Assembly (NCBI GenBank): GCA_009602725.1
Contig: WELB01000008.1
Coordinates: 1,123,237-1,162,213, forward strand
Source of the DNA: Spirogloea muscicola
Lineage: Eukaryota; Streptophyta; Zygnematophyceae; Spirogloeales; Spirogloeaceae
DNA: 38,977 nt
Reading direction: 5' to 3'
Positions 1 to 11,600 of the stretch are shown here, piece by piece (within the stretch, counting starts at the first letter, position 1; every line of letters starts with the position of its first letter). The translations under genes and the position numbers were made by a program. Under the pieces are notes generated by a model that saw only the letters and a list, made by a program, of their open reading frames with translations, did no database searches and was not told where the DNA came from.

Positions 1-72
1 CCGCTCCCGCCGCCGCAGCCGCTGGCGGTGGCGCTGACAGCCGCATCGCCGCCGCCGCCGTCGCCGCCGCAG

Positions 73-3000
73 GCCACCGTCTTCCAGTGCCTCCCTGACG
101 GCCGCCTCCGCGTGGTGCACGCCTACGTCGACGCCGACGTGCGCCCTCACCGCCCTCTCTCCGCTGCCGGCGACCCCTGCCGCCGCCTCTGGCGATGGCG
201 CCTCAGCGACGCCGCAGGCAGACAGCCGGTCATGGCCCAGGGCTACAGCCGCGCGTCCTAACCTAACCTGAATCCCTATCTAAACCTTACCCTAAGCCTA
301 AAATCCCTAACTAAACCTTACCCGAAACCCTGGACCTACCTGCCTTTTCAGAGACTGCCAAAAGCCCTCCCCTCATGTCCACCTCCGCCGTTGTCAGTTG
401 CATTGGCGGCGACGTTCGCGACAGGCTGCAGCCGCGAGACAAGCCAGCGTCCCTGCAGTCAGCTCCTCGTCGAGGCCGTCTGCGGCATGCGGCGTGGGCT
501 CGCAGAGGTGTAGGCCAAGCCACAGTCGAGTCAGGTGGGGGGCTCTGCGGTTGTTGCGCTGCAGCGATCCCCCGTTAAGCGCGCCCCGCCTCTGACCGCC
601 AGGCGCCTACCCAGCAGTCGACCGCAGCTCCTCAAGCCTTTGTGCTGTCTCTCGAAGACCCTCGTCGCAAACCCAATAATCCCACATCTAGGTCTCAGAC
701 CCTGAACCTCAGGTTGAGCTTCAGGATGACACCTGTGCCGGCTCCACAGAAGGAGGAGACGTTCTACACGGCCTGCTGGGCGACCGACGCACGCGGCACG
801 GCGCTGCTGGCAGTGGCAGGCCAGCACGGTGTTCTGCGCGTCATTGACTGCTCCTCCCACACCCTCGTGCAGGCGTGTTGCCCTCCCCTCCCTCTGTTAA
901 GCACCGCCTTCGCTGGCCAGCATCGCTGCTTTGCAAGGGCGGCTCATCATGCTGCTGCGCTTCATGAAGCATGTTGTTTACATCTATGTCTGCCCCTCCG
1001 TGAGCGCACGCTTGGATGGAGGCGAAGGCACGTCGGCGAGGCTACTCGTGGGAAGAAACTACTCAACTCACCTTGCTTGGCTGAGGGTGACGCAGAGTCT
1101 CATCGGTCACGGGGGCTCTGTCAATGACTTACGGGTACAGCTCCTGCAGCCGTCCCTCCTCCTCTCTGCTAGCAAGGTGAGTCAGGCCCCGACTCGATCA
1201 CGGCGCCTGACTTTGTCCTCAACGCAATCAGTGAGCCGCGTCAATGTACCCCCCGTACCATAAGCACAATGTACGTAGGAAGCGTTGCTACCAGAAGAGC
1301 ACAGTTTCAGCCGCGGCTGAGCTTCGAGCCAGTCAAGCGTTATGAGGAGCCCATGCATCCCCTCCTTGGAGCCGACAGTGCAGGACGAGTCTGTGCGCTT
1401 ATGGAACGCCGAGACAGGAGTTTGCGTTCTCGTCTTCGCTGGTGCCGGCGGGCATCGCAATGAGGTGCTGAGCGCGGTATGCTGGCTGCCAAGCGAGGCA
1501 CCCTTGCAGTGTTGCCAGGCACCTTCGATCAGATGATAGAGGTCGTGCCTGCATGACACCTCCATTGTGGCCTGCGTTCAGGACTTGCGAACTGCGGTCA
1601 TTGCGCCCAGTGTTTAAGTGGAGGCTTGCTAGACAGCCATTGTGACCTTTGCTCGTCCTCTATGTGATGTGCAGGACTTTCATCCTGCAGACCAGATGAC
1701 AATTGCTAGCTGCGGCATGGATAGCACCATAAAGATCTGGTCATACGCAGGTGAGCCGGAGCTTGGACGCTACCTTCAAGCGGCTGCAAAGCAGGAGGCT
1801 GGCGTTGTGTTGCCAGATAATGCTGAAAGTACTAATCAACACCACTTGTCCTTATGCTGAGAGTGCTTGTCAACATCACTTGTCCTCAGTGAGAACCCAA
1901 CCAACAAGCCGCCTCCTGTCTATGAGCAAACCCAAGTGCAGATTTCCAGCAGTACATTGAGCTCTCATACAGCTGGACGGATTCGCCCTCAAAATTCCCC
2001 ACAAAGCATGTGCAGCTTCCGGTATGCATGCTGCTTCCAGTGCATGACACATTCACCACAAGGTATCTGCTTCGCAACAGGTGCAAGTGAGATGATGAGT
2101 TTGACAGTGGTGCACCATGCTCGCTGAGTGACTCTATGGCCCTCTTCAGGCTTAGAAACTTCACCAGCTCACGCCATTTTTTGCAACCTAGCAGGTGTTT
2201 GTAGCCTATCATGTCCACACCAACTACGTGGACTGCACAAGGTGGCTCGGCGACTGCATACTCTCAAAGGTACCAGGATACACATCTGCTGTTGTCCATA
2301 TGAGGCATGCCTGGCTTCATCATGCTCTGCTCTGTGGCCACAACTGCCCAGCAGCGCCGCTCTGACACAAGTACTCATTGCAATGTTTGGTTGCATCTGA
2401 ACAGAGCGTTGATAATGAGGTGGTGCTTTGGAGGCACGTAAGAGCAACTCAGGATGGAAGAGACGAGGTCCGTGACAATATACTGAATTCATTCTGCTGT
2501 TGTGTAACATAATATGAGATGAGCATTCCACAGAAGTGACTCTGTATATGTCGTGGTCCCTTGGCGGCCCTTCACTGTTCTTTGGCTTGTATTCAAAGTT
2601 GAGCTGCATGTATGCACAGGGCTTTGTCGACGTTCTTCAGCGGTATGCGGTCCAGGACTGCGATGTTTGGTTCATCAAGTTCTCTATGGACCTCGCTTGT
2701 ACCACTTTAGCAATAGGTGAGAAGGTGCTCGCTTACAAATATTGAGATTCTTCACGTATTCACTGCCTTAGCTGCCATCCCAGACCCCTGCAGTCTGGGT
2801 AGCACTCTATCTGCCAGATTAAGCAACCTGAATATGGAGCCCCGCCATCATTTGTGCAGCTCAAGAGAATGTGTCAAATCGTACACAAAGAGATGTGAAC
2901 CAGAAGGAAATGTGTCAAATTTTGGTGTTCACACAAAAAGATGTGAAGTAGAACCTCTTCTGGCAACGTTGCTTATCCATGCATGCTGCTGATGATTGGA

Positions 3001-3583
3001 TGAGCTCGTGACATATAGGAAATCGAGAAGGCACAACATATGTCTGGGATCCCCGGCCCGCATCCACAACAGCACCCGCAAGGTTCGCATTCTGAATAGC
3101 CAGTGGCTGATGTGGCTGCTGCAGCCTGTAGCTGCCAGCATCTCAAGCCCACATTGCCACAAAGTGCAGTGGCCTCCTAAGTTTCTTGATTCTTTTAGCA
3201 CTATTTGTCATATTGTGAGTGTTGTGTGCTGTCTGAAATACCAACTTTTCTTCACTTCCGTCAGATTAAAGAATGCGCATCTGCGGAGCATCATCCGCCA
3301 GACTGCAGTGTCGCACGATGGCAGGTATCTGTTATGCATGGGGCCCTCGCTTGGGTTCAGACGAATGAAAGATATTGGATGATTGGAGCTATGAGCAGAG
3401 AGGATGAATGTCATGCGGTTGGAATTGCTCACAGTGAGAGCCTCTGCAGCAGGACCTGAAGTTTCATGCGCTTCGACTGACATGGTCTGTGTATGGGCCT
3501 CTCTGTTTACATGCAGAATAATCATTGCCTGCTGTGAAGATGGCACGCTTTGGAGGTGGGATGAGGTAGACCATAACTTGTAA
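73..3583 (+). CDS. FIE: FIE/ESC/EED Polycomb WD40 protein (5' end outside window)
   Basis: This is the WD40 beta-propeller subunit of Polycomb repressive complex 2, which binds trimethylated H3K27 and supports the E(z) methyltransferase in the nucleus. Twelve exons join in phase: 73-138, 750-872, 1096-1176, 1384-1476, 1675-1750, 1942-2021, 2195-2269, 2405-2437, 2620-2716, 3019-3082, 3265-3324 and 3517-3583 (TAA). They give 304 residues. Plant FIE is about 370, so roughly 65 N-terminal residues lie before the window. Family hallmarks in order are FYTACWATD, SASKDESVRLWN, FAGAGGHRNEVLS, SCGMDSTIKIW, WTDSPSKFPTKHVQLP, NYVDCTRWLGD, SKSVDNEVVLW, DVWFIKFS, IRQTAVSHDG and CCEDGTLWRWD. The second intron (873-1095) needs a GC donor to match the family; a GT alternative at 875 with acceptor at 1087 would add four residues. 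Intron 139-749 carries degenerate CCCTAAA-like repeats. No frameshift or internal stop is seen. Confidence 0.95.
271..330. repeat. Degenerate telomere-like repeat in an FIE intron
   Basis: AATCCCTATCTAAACCTTAC at 271 recurs as AATCCCTAACTAAACCTTAC at 302 (period 31), among further CCCTAAG/CCCGAAACCCT words. It is built from decayed CCCTAAA-like units. Confidence 0.8.
2868..2954. repeat. Imperfect two-copy repeat in an FIE intron
   Basis: AATGTGTCAAAT starts at 2868 and 2909. Each copy continues to an ACACAAA(A)AGATGTGAA word. Intron 2717-3018. Confidence 0.8.
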
Positions 3584-3700
3584 ATCCTGGGCAGCCCTTG
3601 ATTGCTGACAATGTTTGAATACTTCTGCAAGTGATCTGTAGATCTTGTGCAATTGAAAGCCATCTGATTGAGCATCTTGCTACACCCATAGTCATAATTG

Positions 3701-6255
3701 TTACAGCCTGGAATTTGCGGCTGCTGTGACATGATCCTCCTTGAGGAAGTTAATTAGTGTCCGGTTCACAACCTCACGTTCATCCCACATTACCCAATGA
3801 GAGGCCTGCATCACAGAATAGCAATCTTAGACTTCTAACTCTTTGCTGGTTCATCTGGGAGCAACTGCACAGAAGTGAACTATTGGTGTTCTCCCAGTAT
3901 CATCTGACTGTTATAAGCGGTAGGCTGCTACATTCAACTCCACCACACACGCATGTAATATAGCCTTGACATATGTGCGAACAGTGCAGTCTTGAATGAA
4001 AGCTCACCATTGGAAGCCTTAGTGTGTGACCGTTAAGTACCACATCCTCTGGAATATATCCTAGCTCGTCAATGAATGCATCATCTTTCTCGCCCCAAAT
4101 GAGAAACACTGGCATCTCAAGCTGCAATGGCCAGATGAAGCTGATGTGAGCTCTGTGAAGCATGTATCCCAAGCTTTCAGAAGGTAGGAAAGCATGGTCT
4201 GCCAAGCCTGCAATGCCTTACCAGCATTGGCTTTGCGGCAAAGGCGAGACTGGTTCTTAGCTACTGTCGAATTCTGCAGCAAAGGCATGCAACACAGAGC
4301 ATGCAATAGCTTCCATTTGCTTGCCAGCGGTCTTATCTTCCATGATCGTATTGATCATATTGGTCATTTTTGTGGACTTGCCATTGACTGCCATAAAGCA
4401 ACTTTTTCAGATTTAACAAACCTTTGTCTTGCTGTGAGATGGAGACTTCCATTGACCACCAGTAAGTAGAGCTCGGTAATAGTCCAATGTGGCAGTGAGC
4501 ACACCAGGTATAGCAAATGCCTCCACGTGGCTGATAAAAGCAGAACTCATTAGACAGCATCAAGGCAAAGCAAATAGCTAGGCTATCATGTAGTACAGCA
4601 GGATTCACTGAATCTGCTGGTGAGAGTCCAGGTCACCTTCAATTTGACTAGACAGAAGACTTTATTCAGGCTTGTAAAACCGTACAATGATCGAGTCATG
4701 TGCTTACCGCTCTATATCTTCCTCAGACACAGGTTTTGTTGACATGTCACTCAGGATCCCGCGCAACTTTTCATAACTGATCCAGTGAAAGACAAATGTG
4801 GTTGGCTGGTAAATGTCAAAGTGCCTCAAGCACATCTCACTATGCACAAGGACTGTCTGTGGCACTCATGACCTGCATCTTTCTTGCAAGACGCTTGGGC
4901 AAGCGACTGTGTTGTGGAGTGCAGTAAAGAGCTCTGACCTACCACAGCCAGGACAGTGGCATCAAGCAATTACATACTCCTGCTTCTTGGACAGGCTCGC
5001 AAGATCGTCAACAGACCAGAGGCAAGCAGGCTAACTTACTCACTTGTTCGCCTTCAAGTAGGTCTCGCCAAATCCAGGCAACTGGAAGAGGACTGGATGC
5101 AACAAAATACACACAGATATTAGTGACGCATTGATGGCCATTGGCACAGCAGCTTTGTATGCTCCACTTATAAAGAGAACGTGGAAGGACACACTCAATA
5201 TTGGTTAGACTGAATGCCTTGAGCAATGACTGAGGGTGGCAATCAGTCAGCTCACTCACACATATACCAGCTGCGTCGCATCTGCTGCACATTGCCTTTG
5301 AGAGCTGCAGCGAAGGAGCTAGGGTGGGGGCTATTGAGTACTGCAAGCTTGTATACTCGGTGAGGGTAATCATGAGCAAACGTCCAGGCCACGTTGCCCC
5401 CCCAGTCATGGCCTACCTGACATGGTCTCAACATATTGACATGAGCTGCACCAGTTTAAACTAGAGCTTCAGTGCTGAACAGTCATGTGAGGAATTGCAG
5501 CGACGAAGAGACAAAGATGCCGAATATCTCAGGTGGAGTCCAGAAATCTCAGGCAGGGTAGAGACACAGGGAGACTGGAAAATGCACCAGAGAAGCTGGC
5601 CGGTCCGGGCTGAAGTGATTGATGATTGCATTGACATCAGAACACAAGGCTTCTCGGCTGTAATTCACTAAGCCACTTGGCTTTGAGGAGTAATTGTAGC
5701 CTCGCATGTCGGGTGCCACAACATGGAAGCCTGCTGCACTCAAAGGTCCTAGTTGGTACTTCCAGGTGAGCCAGAAACTTGGAAATCCATGAAGCAGGAT
5801 CACCTACGAACATGTACATACTCATTTAAGCGACAACTTCGTTCATCTGAATCCGTCAGGTATGGTGTCAGCCCAGTGAAATAAGTTGCGATCGAAGCAA
5901 AGCTAGCAAGACATTGGGCATGTACTGCTTGAAGAAACAGATGTAGTAGGAGATCTGCAGCAGAAGGATCTGGACACACGACTGGAAATTGTGCCACTCG
6001 AGGAGGCTGGGAGAAGGTGTTCAGATATCCGCCATGACGTGATGGATTTACCCCACCCCACCCCAACCCACTCACCAAAGGCCCGGCAGCTGGCCCGCAC
6101 TGCACGAAGTGAAGGGTGACGCTGCCGTTGTTGAGCGTGCCGTGGTAGACCTTGCAGTCCGCGACGACCTCCTCGCCGACCATGATGTTGAGAGCGACGG
6201 GGCTTCCAGCCGGCTTGCTTTCCAGGCCCAGGGCCGACTTGAGGAGCGAAGCCAT
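3701..6255 (-). CDS. Epoxide-hydrolase-type alpha/beta hydrolase
   Basis: Eight exons on the minus strand (6255-6076, 5803-5588, 5416-5260, 5092-5044, 4776-4708, 4530-4422, 4121-4008, 3805-3701) join in phase into 332 residues. The soluble epoxide hydrolase set is complete: oxyanion loop HGFP (65-68), nucleophile Asp136 in VGHDWGG, cap tyrosines Tyr183 (RRSWYM) and Tyr241/242 (LDYYRA), acid Asp273 in WGEKDDAF, and His301 in ASHW. Such enzymes open epoxides to diols through an ester intermediate. Plant and algal members act on fatty-acid epoxides or xenobiotics, but the substrate cannot be read here. The chosen ATG is at 6255. The frame stays open upstream through an R/A/P/S-rich stretch to the single N at 6355, so an organelle-targeting extension may be missing. 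The exon 6 donor (GTTTGT) is the least certain boundary. The gene converges on FIE with 117 bases between stop codons. Confidence 0.93.
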
Positions 6256-6355
6256 GGGGCGAGCCGGGGGTGGCCGAGGGGGAGATGTCTCCCAGAGGCT
6301 GCGCTGCCGCGCGGCGCGCAGGAGCCGCGGGGCGCGCCGCACCGCCGGCAGCGCN

Positions 6356-6560
6356 GGGTAGAGGTTATTCATATTGATATATATATGTATAGTAGAGATC
6401 ATTTATATGTTATGCATGTGCTCACTCGGGGTTATTTCGTGTCCCCCTTAGCCAGCTCATTGCCCAGTCAAAAGGACATTTGTAAGGCTAGTATTGGCCT
6501 CCATTTCAATTTCATGCGCACCGCGCGCCTTCTCTCTATTCAGAAGAGTACAGCTCTTCC
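6356..6560 (+). mobile_element. LINE 3'-end fragment with conserved tail
   Basis: Sequence abruptly becomes AT-rich after the N at 6355. About 6418-6435 encodes VLTRGY, the C-terminus shared by the retrotransposon copies in this window. Here the stop codon is lost and the frame runs into 3' UTR. A shared tail follows (about 6493-6536: ATTGGCCTCC then a CCGCGCGCCTTCTCTC end). It is a 5'-truncated remnant with no coding capacity. Confidence 0.6.
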
Positions 6561-6599
6561 TGAAGTAAGAAAATGGTGGGTATAAAAGAACTACTTTCC

Positions 6600-7065
6600 T
6601 TAGCAGGACACATCATCCAAAGTTGTCTCCGCTGTGAGAGGAAGTGGCTCTCCCAAAGGGGCAAAGGGCTGTGAACGAAGTGGCTCTCCTATTAGGGGCA
6701 ACGGCTGTTAACAGCCAGTCCGAATTGAATTGACAAGGTCTGGAGGGGCCAAAAGCGTGCTCTCAGAGCTTGCCCGGTAGGATTGATTACTTGATAACCA
6801 CGAGTGAGGAGCCGCAATTCCGAAAGATTAGCAGCCGGAAAGCAATCCCCCTGACGAATGCCAGAGGCTGCAGCTAGAGCACGGCCAGCACGCAGGTGCA
6901 AGGCGTGTGCCATGGACGGCTGGAGGGAGATGGAGAGGCGCATACGATAGACCTGAGCTAGCAAGCCAGCGACGTTGAAGTCAGCCTGCTCATTTCACCT
7001 GCGGGACCGAAGAGCCGCATGCACATTGACGGCCAGGGGTACGAACTCGTCCCCTGCTGTGAGAG
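6600..7065 (-). mobile_element. 5'-truncated RLE-type LINE fragment
   Basis: Read on the minus strand, about 7058-6790 encodes the end of a restriction-like endonuclease domain (DEFVPLAVNVHAALRS, then a stop, then AQVYRMRLS and HALHLRAGRALAAASG) and finishes LRLLTRGY. The usual stop after GY is replaced by CAA, so the frame runs into 3' UTR. The UTR motif TTTTGGCCCC...ACCTTGTC follows (about 6755-6730), as in the copies at 25719 and 26928. Dead by 5' truncation and stop codons. Confidence 0.75.
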
Positions 7066-7260
7066 GCCAGCCCAAAGGAATGTACAAGGTTCAAAGGGCC
7101 GAAAGGCACCAAAAGCACATAGTTGTGCAAGAGACTACAGCGGATGGGAGCTTAGAAGAAGAAGGGCTCGCCCATTGAGGATAGGGACCCCGAGTCAGCA
7201 GTTGAAAGTCAGAGTAACGTCGCAGCTAGAGCTTACACTGTAGCTTTTTTCCGGAGCCCC
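7066..7260 (-). mobile_element. LINE 3' UTR remnant, nested against the preceding fragment
   Basis: On the minus strand, 7113-7070 carries the family 3' UTR words (TTTTGG, GGCCCTTTGAACCTTGT, GGGCTGGCCTCTCACAGC). It directly abuts the coding part of the next fragment, as if one copy inserted into another. About 7164-7186 holds AAGGGCTCGCCCATTGAGG, also found near 21131 and inverted near 22048-22066. No protein is encoded. Confidence 0.5.
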
Positions 7261-7439
7261 TTTGAACTCTGTTTCTTTTGTTTGGGGATTGCCCGTCATA
7301 GCCATCGCCCTCTACTGGAAGAGCCACTTCCTTTCTTAGCGGCCCAGGGACGTGAAAAGCCAGCCCACAAGAGACTAACAAGGTCTACGGGGAGCCGGCA
7401 AGCGTTAACCAGACGGCGACCACGACTGCCTCCGTGCAA

Positions 7440-8150
7440 AGCAGGCCCACTAGCCCCCTTAGCCAACTCATTACCCCGTTACGAGGACATTCGTAAGGCT
7501 AGAATTGGCATTCACTTTCGTGGGCACCGCGTGCCTTTTCTCTTTGTAGACGTGGTACTGATCGACGCATACAAGGCGGGCGCACCCACGTCAACCGTGT
7601 CTGGCTGGGCCACGTCCAGCGCGGAGCGCAACAAGGAGCGGCACTACCAGGACCATCCCCGAGGAGACCATCGTTATCCATGTGCCATGGATATCTATGG
7701 AGGCTACGGCGTAAAATGGTCCTCCCTGATCCAGCATCTGGTTGATGCGCGTCGTCGAAGTCGGGAGGGCAGCTTGGGCCACTCCAGCATTCCTCAGGCC
7801 TTAGTTGCATATTACAGTATGCGGCTCTCGCTTAGTTTGCAGCGGTCGCAAGCATTGGCTCTTCATCAACGTGCAGGGCGCGCTCTAAGTCAGGCCTCCG
7901 GCTTTCGTGGCGGCGCTCCAGCTGCCCAAGTTAGCTTGTCGGAGTTGTTTGTGCTCACCCGTGGGTACTAATGTCACCTTAGGCACCTCATTCTAGGTCT
8001 CCGTGTTATGTAGCCTTGTTCATGGTTTGCACTAGGCTCTGCCTGAACAATGTATTGGCTTGAATTGGCCTCCCTTTCATTTCATGCGCTCCGCGCGCCT
8101 TCTCTCTTGGGCTGGCCTCTCCCAGCCACCAGTCAATCTGGCCGCGCTTG
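7440..8150 (+). mobile_element. RLE-type LINE 3' fragment with open C-terminal frame
   Basis: An open frame ends at the TAA at 7969-7971. It encodes a PD-(D/E)XK-like pattern, VDVVLIDAYKAG...ERNKERHY...HRYPCAMDIYGGYG, then MRLSLSLQRSQALALHQRA and a C-terminal SELFVLTRGY. This matches the restriction-like endonuclease and tail of R2-type non-LTR retrotransposons in general form. The frame begins inside a degraded tail motif (7455-7545), so it is a 5'-truncated copy joined to another copy's 3' end. A further tail motif lies at 8064-8107. Of all copies here it keeps one of the longest intact RLE frames. Confidence 0.75.
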
Positions 8151-8190
8151 CTTTTAGTGCCATGGATAGTCAGATAGTCAACTTGCTTAC

Positions 8191-8340
8191 TAAAGGCCAA
8201 ATTACACTTGGTCGGTCGGCCTCAAATTGGACCTCGCGGTGGCTTCGAGGTGGCAAGGCTTTTGCTCCTGAGTGTCCATACAACGCGCGACACGTACCCC
8301 TCCACCGCAACCGACCGACCAAGTGTTGATTTGGCCCTTA
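8191..8340 (+). mobile_element. MITE copy 1 (about 150 bp)
   Basis: Terminal inverted repeats of about 28 bp: left AAGGCCAAATTACACTTGG continuing GTCGGTCGG, and right, reverse-complemented, AAGGGCCAAATCAACACTTG continuing GTCGGTCGG. The internal core, read on the minus strand, is GGGGTACGTGTCGCGCG, shared with the two copies at 22235-22525. It is non-coding and ends about 295 bases before the O-fucosyltransferase start codon. The target-site duplication is unclear. Confidence 0.8.
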
Positions 8341-8474
8341 GGCCTCCTTTCCCATCAAAGCGCGCGCCGTCCTCCGGGGCCAAGCTCAGTGGGTGCGCAG
8401 CTTGGCTGCCACCCAATGGTCAACCTGTAACGGTCCACATCCCCGCCGTTCCATGGTCTTGGTAGTGCACCTTC

Positions 8475-8507
<33 letters not shown>

Positions 8508-8508
8508 C
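8475..8508 (+). repeat. (CCG)n microsatellite upstream of the O-fucosyltransferase
   Basis: An uninterrupted run of about eleven CCG/CGC triplets, followed by imperfect units, in the presumed promoter or 5' UTR about 130 bases before the ATG at 8635. No open frame through it joins the coding sequence. Confidence 0.8.
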
Positions 8509-8634
8509 GCCGCCGTCGTTGCAAACGCGCCAACGTCCGCGCCTAGTGCAGCGGGCAGGTCATGCAGCCGCTGACGGCCCTCGTGCCGCGCTGACTGCCG
8601 AGCTGACAGGCCCCGCCGTGCCGCCGTCGTGCCC

Positions 8635-11600
8635 ATGGCCGTCTCAAGCCCCAACGCCGGCGGCCGCGGCGGCGCTGGTGATCACGTACACGTCTCGCGG
8701 AAGCCCGTGCCGTGGCGCCTGTGGTTCCCAAGGGGCCGCCTGAACGCCTTGGCCGTCGCGCTGCTCCTCTTCGTTGGGATCGCATTGGCCGTCGTCCAGA
8801 CACTGTCTCCTCGGCTTGGCGACCTGTGGACCGTTGACATGGCGAGCGTGCTGGTCGCCAACCACAGCGCAGGTGTCCGCGGCTCGGCACATGCTCAGCT
8901 CGCTTCTGTAGACTTAAGCCAGCTAGAGGCGGAGCTCGGAGCGGCTGATCCAAAGCAGCTTAGCGGCATCGAGGACTTTGGCTTGGCTTCCGCAATGAGG
9001 AGCTTGGATCCTGAAGTTCAGCTTCCCGTGACAGAAAGCCTTCCAAGCGAATGTGGCGACAGGAAGGGTGAGGCCGTAGATTGCGGCCATCCTACAATTC
9101 TCGAAGCCGTTGAGGATCACCTCCAGGTACTTGGCGCATGTAGGATATACCCCATGGTGGTCCATGCTCCAGGAATTGTCCGCTCTTGATAAGAATGATC
9201 ATGCAATCTTTACCCTTTTGCACAGCCGATGCATGGAGGGCGGAATTGTTGCATACGTCGAGCTTGATTCTGCAATAGCAAGCAGCACTGCCCGCTCTCG
9301 TCTTTGTGCTGGCAGAGGTTTGGTCACTAACTTCGAACTACCTCTATACTGAGCCTGCGAAAGCTTCTAAGTTGCATTCTAAGCCTGTTCATGCTGCACA
9401 GTAAGCTGTGCTTGGCGAGGCTAGCGTTGTTGTACATCTTGGTGTTCTAGGTGTAGGTCTGAATCAAGATTAAGGGTGCACAGAGCAAGTAGGCCCCAGG
9501 CATCTACACCTTTCACAGTTTCACAGGAGGGAGAGCAATTTCGCTGCAAAGGCAGACTCCTTCAGTGACTGTGCAGGAATGGTGATGACCAAGGGGGCTG
9601 ACTGAGTTGTGTGTTTTATGCACGAATTTGTCCACAGAAGGAATTCCCACAGGTTGTCTTCAGCAAGTTTCGGGAGGCTTTAAAAGTTGACAATCCAACA
9701 CAATGTGACGTCTCTTGGCACTCCAGGCGAGATAACAACGTCTTCAGCCCCGTCCATGTAGACTATCGAAGGATCAGCTTTTCATGGGATCAGCAATTTT
9801 GCAGGTATTCACCTTTCTGCTGGTTTTCTTGCAACAACAAAGCGTGCCAATCACATGCATGAGGCGGCGTGATTAGCAATCTACCGATGAGGCATTTTGT
9901 TGCTATGGTTACAAAGGTGCTAGGTCTTTACGAAGGTGCAGACAATGATGGCTCGATATTTTACTGCAAAAGTAGCAGACAGGGGCCCTTGTCTTCCAAC
10001 TTGACTTAGAGCTCTTGTGTGTCAGCCTGACTCCTGAAGGTCAAGAAGCATGCTGGTCATGAGGGTTGGTTGAGTTAAGAAGTTGCTGGCAAGAGAAACT
10101 CAAGGATATTCACAGGTTGCACATTGGGCAACATGTATTTGGTCCACAGATATGACGTTGATGCAGTAGCGGGATTCTTCTCTGGTGCCGTGGCCCGAGA
10201 GACATATAGCCCCATGCACTTTGACGGGAGCGTAAAGTATCTGTTCTACAGACGGAGCAGCGCTTTTTGCGCAGGCGTAGTGGTGAGGACCTGGTGCCTT
10301 GGTCTGGTCCACTGGTGTAGCTAGCAGCTCAGTTGTTGATTCATCCATTGCACTTTCCTCAAGGTCTTGTACATTCTTGTTGAGATCTCCCAAAACGTTT
10401 GTTGTCAAAGTTGTCGCTTGCCCTATGGCTTATATTCTCAGCATATATCTGCCTTCAGCTTAGAGTTGGGCAACTTGCTCAAGAGAGAATGACAATGTAG
10501 CTGACTGCTATCTATCTTGCAGCACAAATTTGACAGTCTTAATTGCTACGCTGCGGAGGCTCGGTATCTAAATCGCACCCTGGTTCTGGGTAAGTGCTTA
10601 ATCAGCAGTACACCGACATAGTAAGCGGCTAACTCGCTTGTGCAGATCATGCATGTTGCTCCTGTCATCAGAGACTTCGTGCTCATTTGAAGGCATGCAA
10701 GTAGTCAACGGAGACCTTCACCTCCTCAGATTGCTACTTCAGTAAGTACTTGGTAGAGACAGAATGCAAGAACCAAGAAATTGCTCTGTCAGTCTTGAAG
10801 CAATTTGAAAGAGTTGCAGTAGGCCTCACCGGAGGCAAAACCATCATTTGTTACCTTCTGAGCTTCTTTCACTGTCTGTCAGATCGAGACTACTGCATGG
10901 ATCCAGGCCATGCAGACACTTCTGGAGACTGGCAATACCGTGATATCCACATGTACTATGATGTTGAATACTTGAAGATGTGAGAAGCCCACATGCTTGT
11001 TTGCAAACACCTGCCTTGGATGTTCTATCTCGGTGCTTCTATGACTTCCCTTACACATACTCTACGTCCCTCTCCACCTTCTCCCAGCCTCCCCTCCTTG
11101 GGTCCTCGTTGTTGTCTTTTCTCTGCACACTACTCCTAGCCCCCCTGCCTTCTAAATACAGGTGAATTTACTTCACAGGTTTGTAAGTATCGTATACATG
11201 CTTGACTTCGAGCACTCCTTGGATGCGTGGAACAAGGGCCACCCTGACAACCCGGTAAGTACAGTTGAGTTGATATTGTAGCAGGCTGGAGGCTTAGTCC
11301 ATGATAGTGGACATTGTTAACGGCTGAAAGATCCAGTTTTAGGTGTATAGAGTGATTCTTGGAATCCCTTGGTCTTGAAGCCCTCTGATTCATCCTGCCC
11401 TACTGTGCACCAACTTCTCGCACAACACCTTCCAATTGCTCCATGCATTCACTGTATAGCATTGTAATGATTTCCAATTCCTGATTTTGCCGTTCTTTGA
11501 CCAAAACAGGCAACAGTCACTGTGCTGGATAGAATGCAAGCTTCTCAGCCTTATAAGGAAGACTCCAGTACCATCCTCCGCCGGGACTTTCCTGGAAAAT

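Noticed and set aside
271..330. Chromosome end or telomere
   Set aside because: The units are degenerate, few and inside an intron of a conserved gene that continues on both sides.
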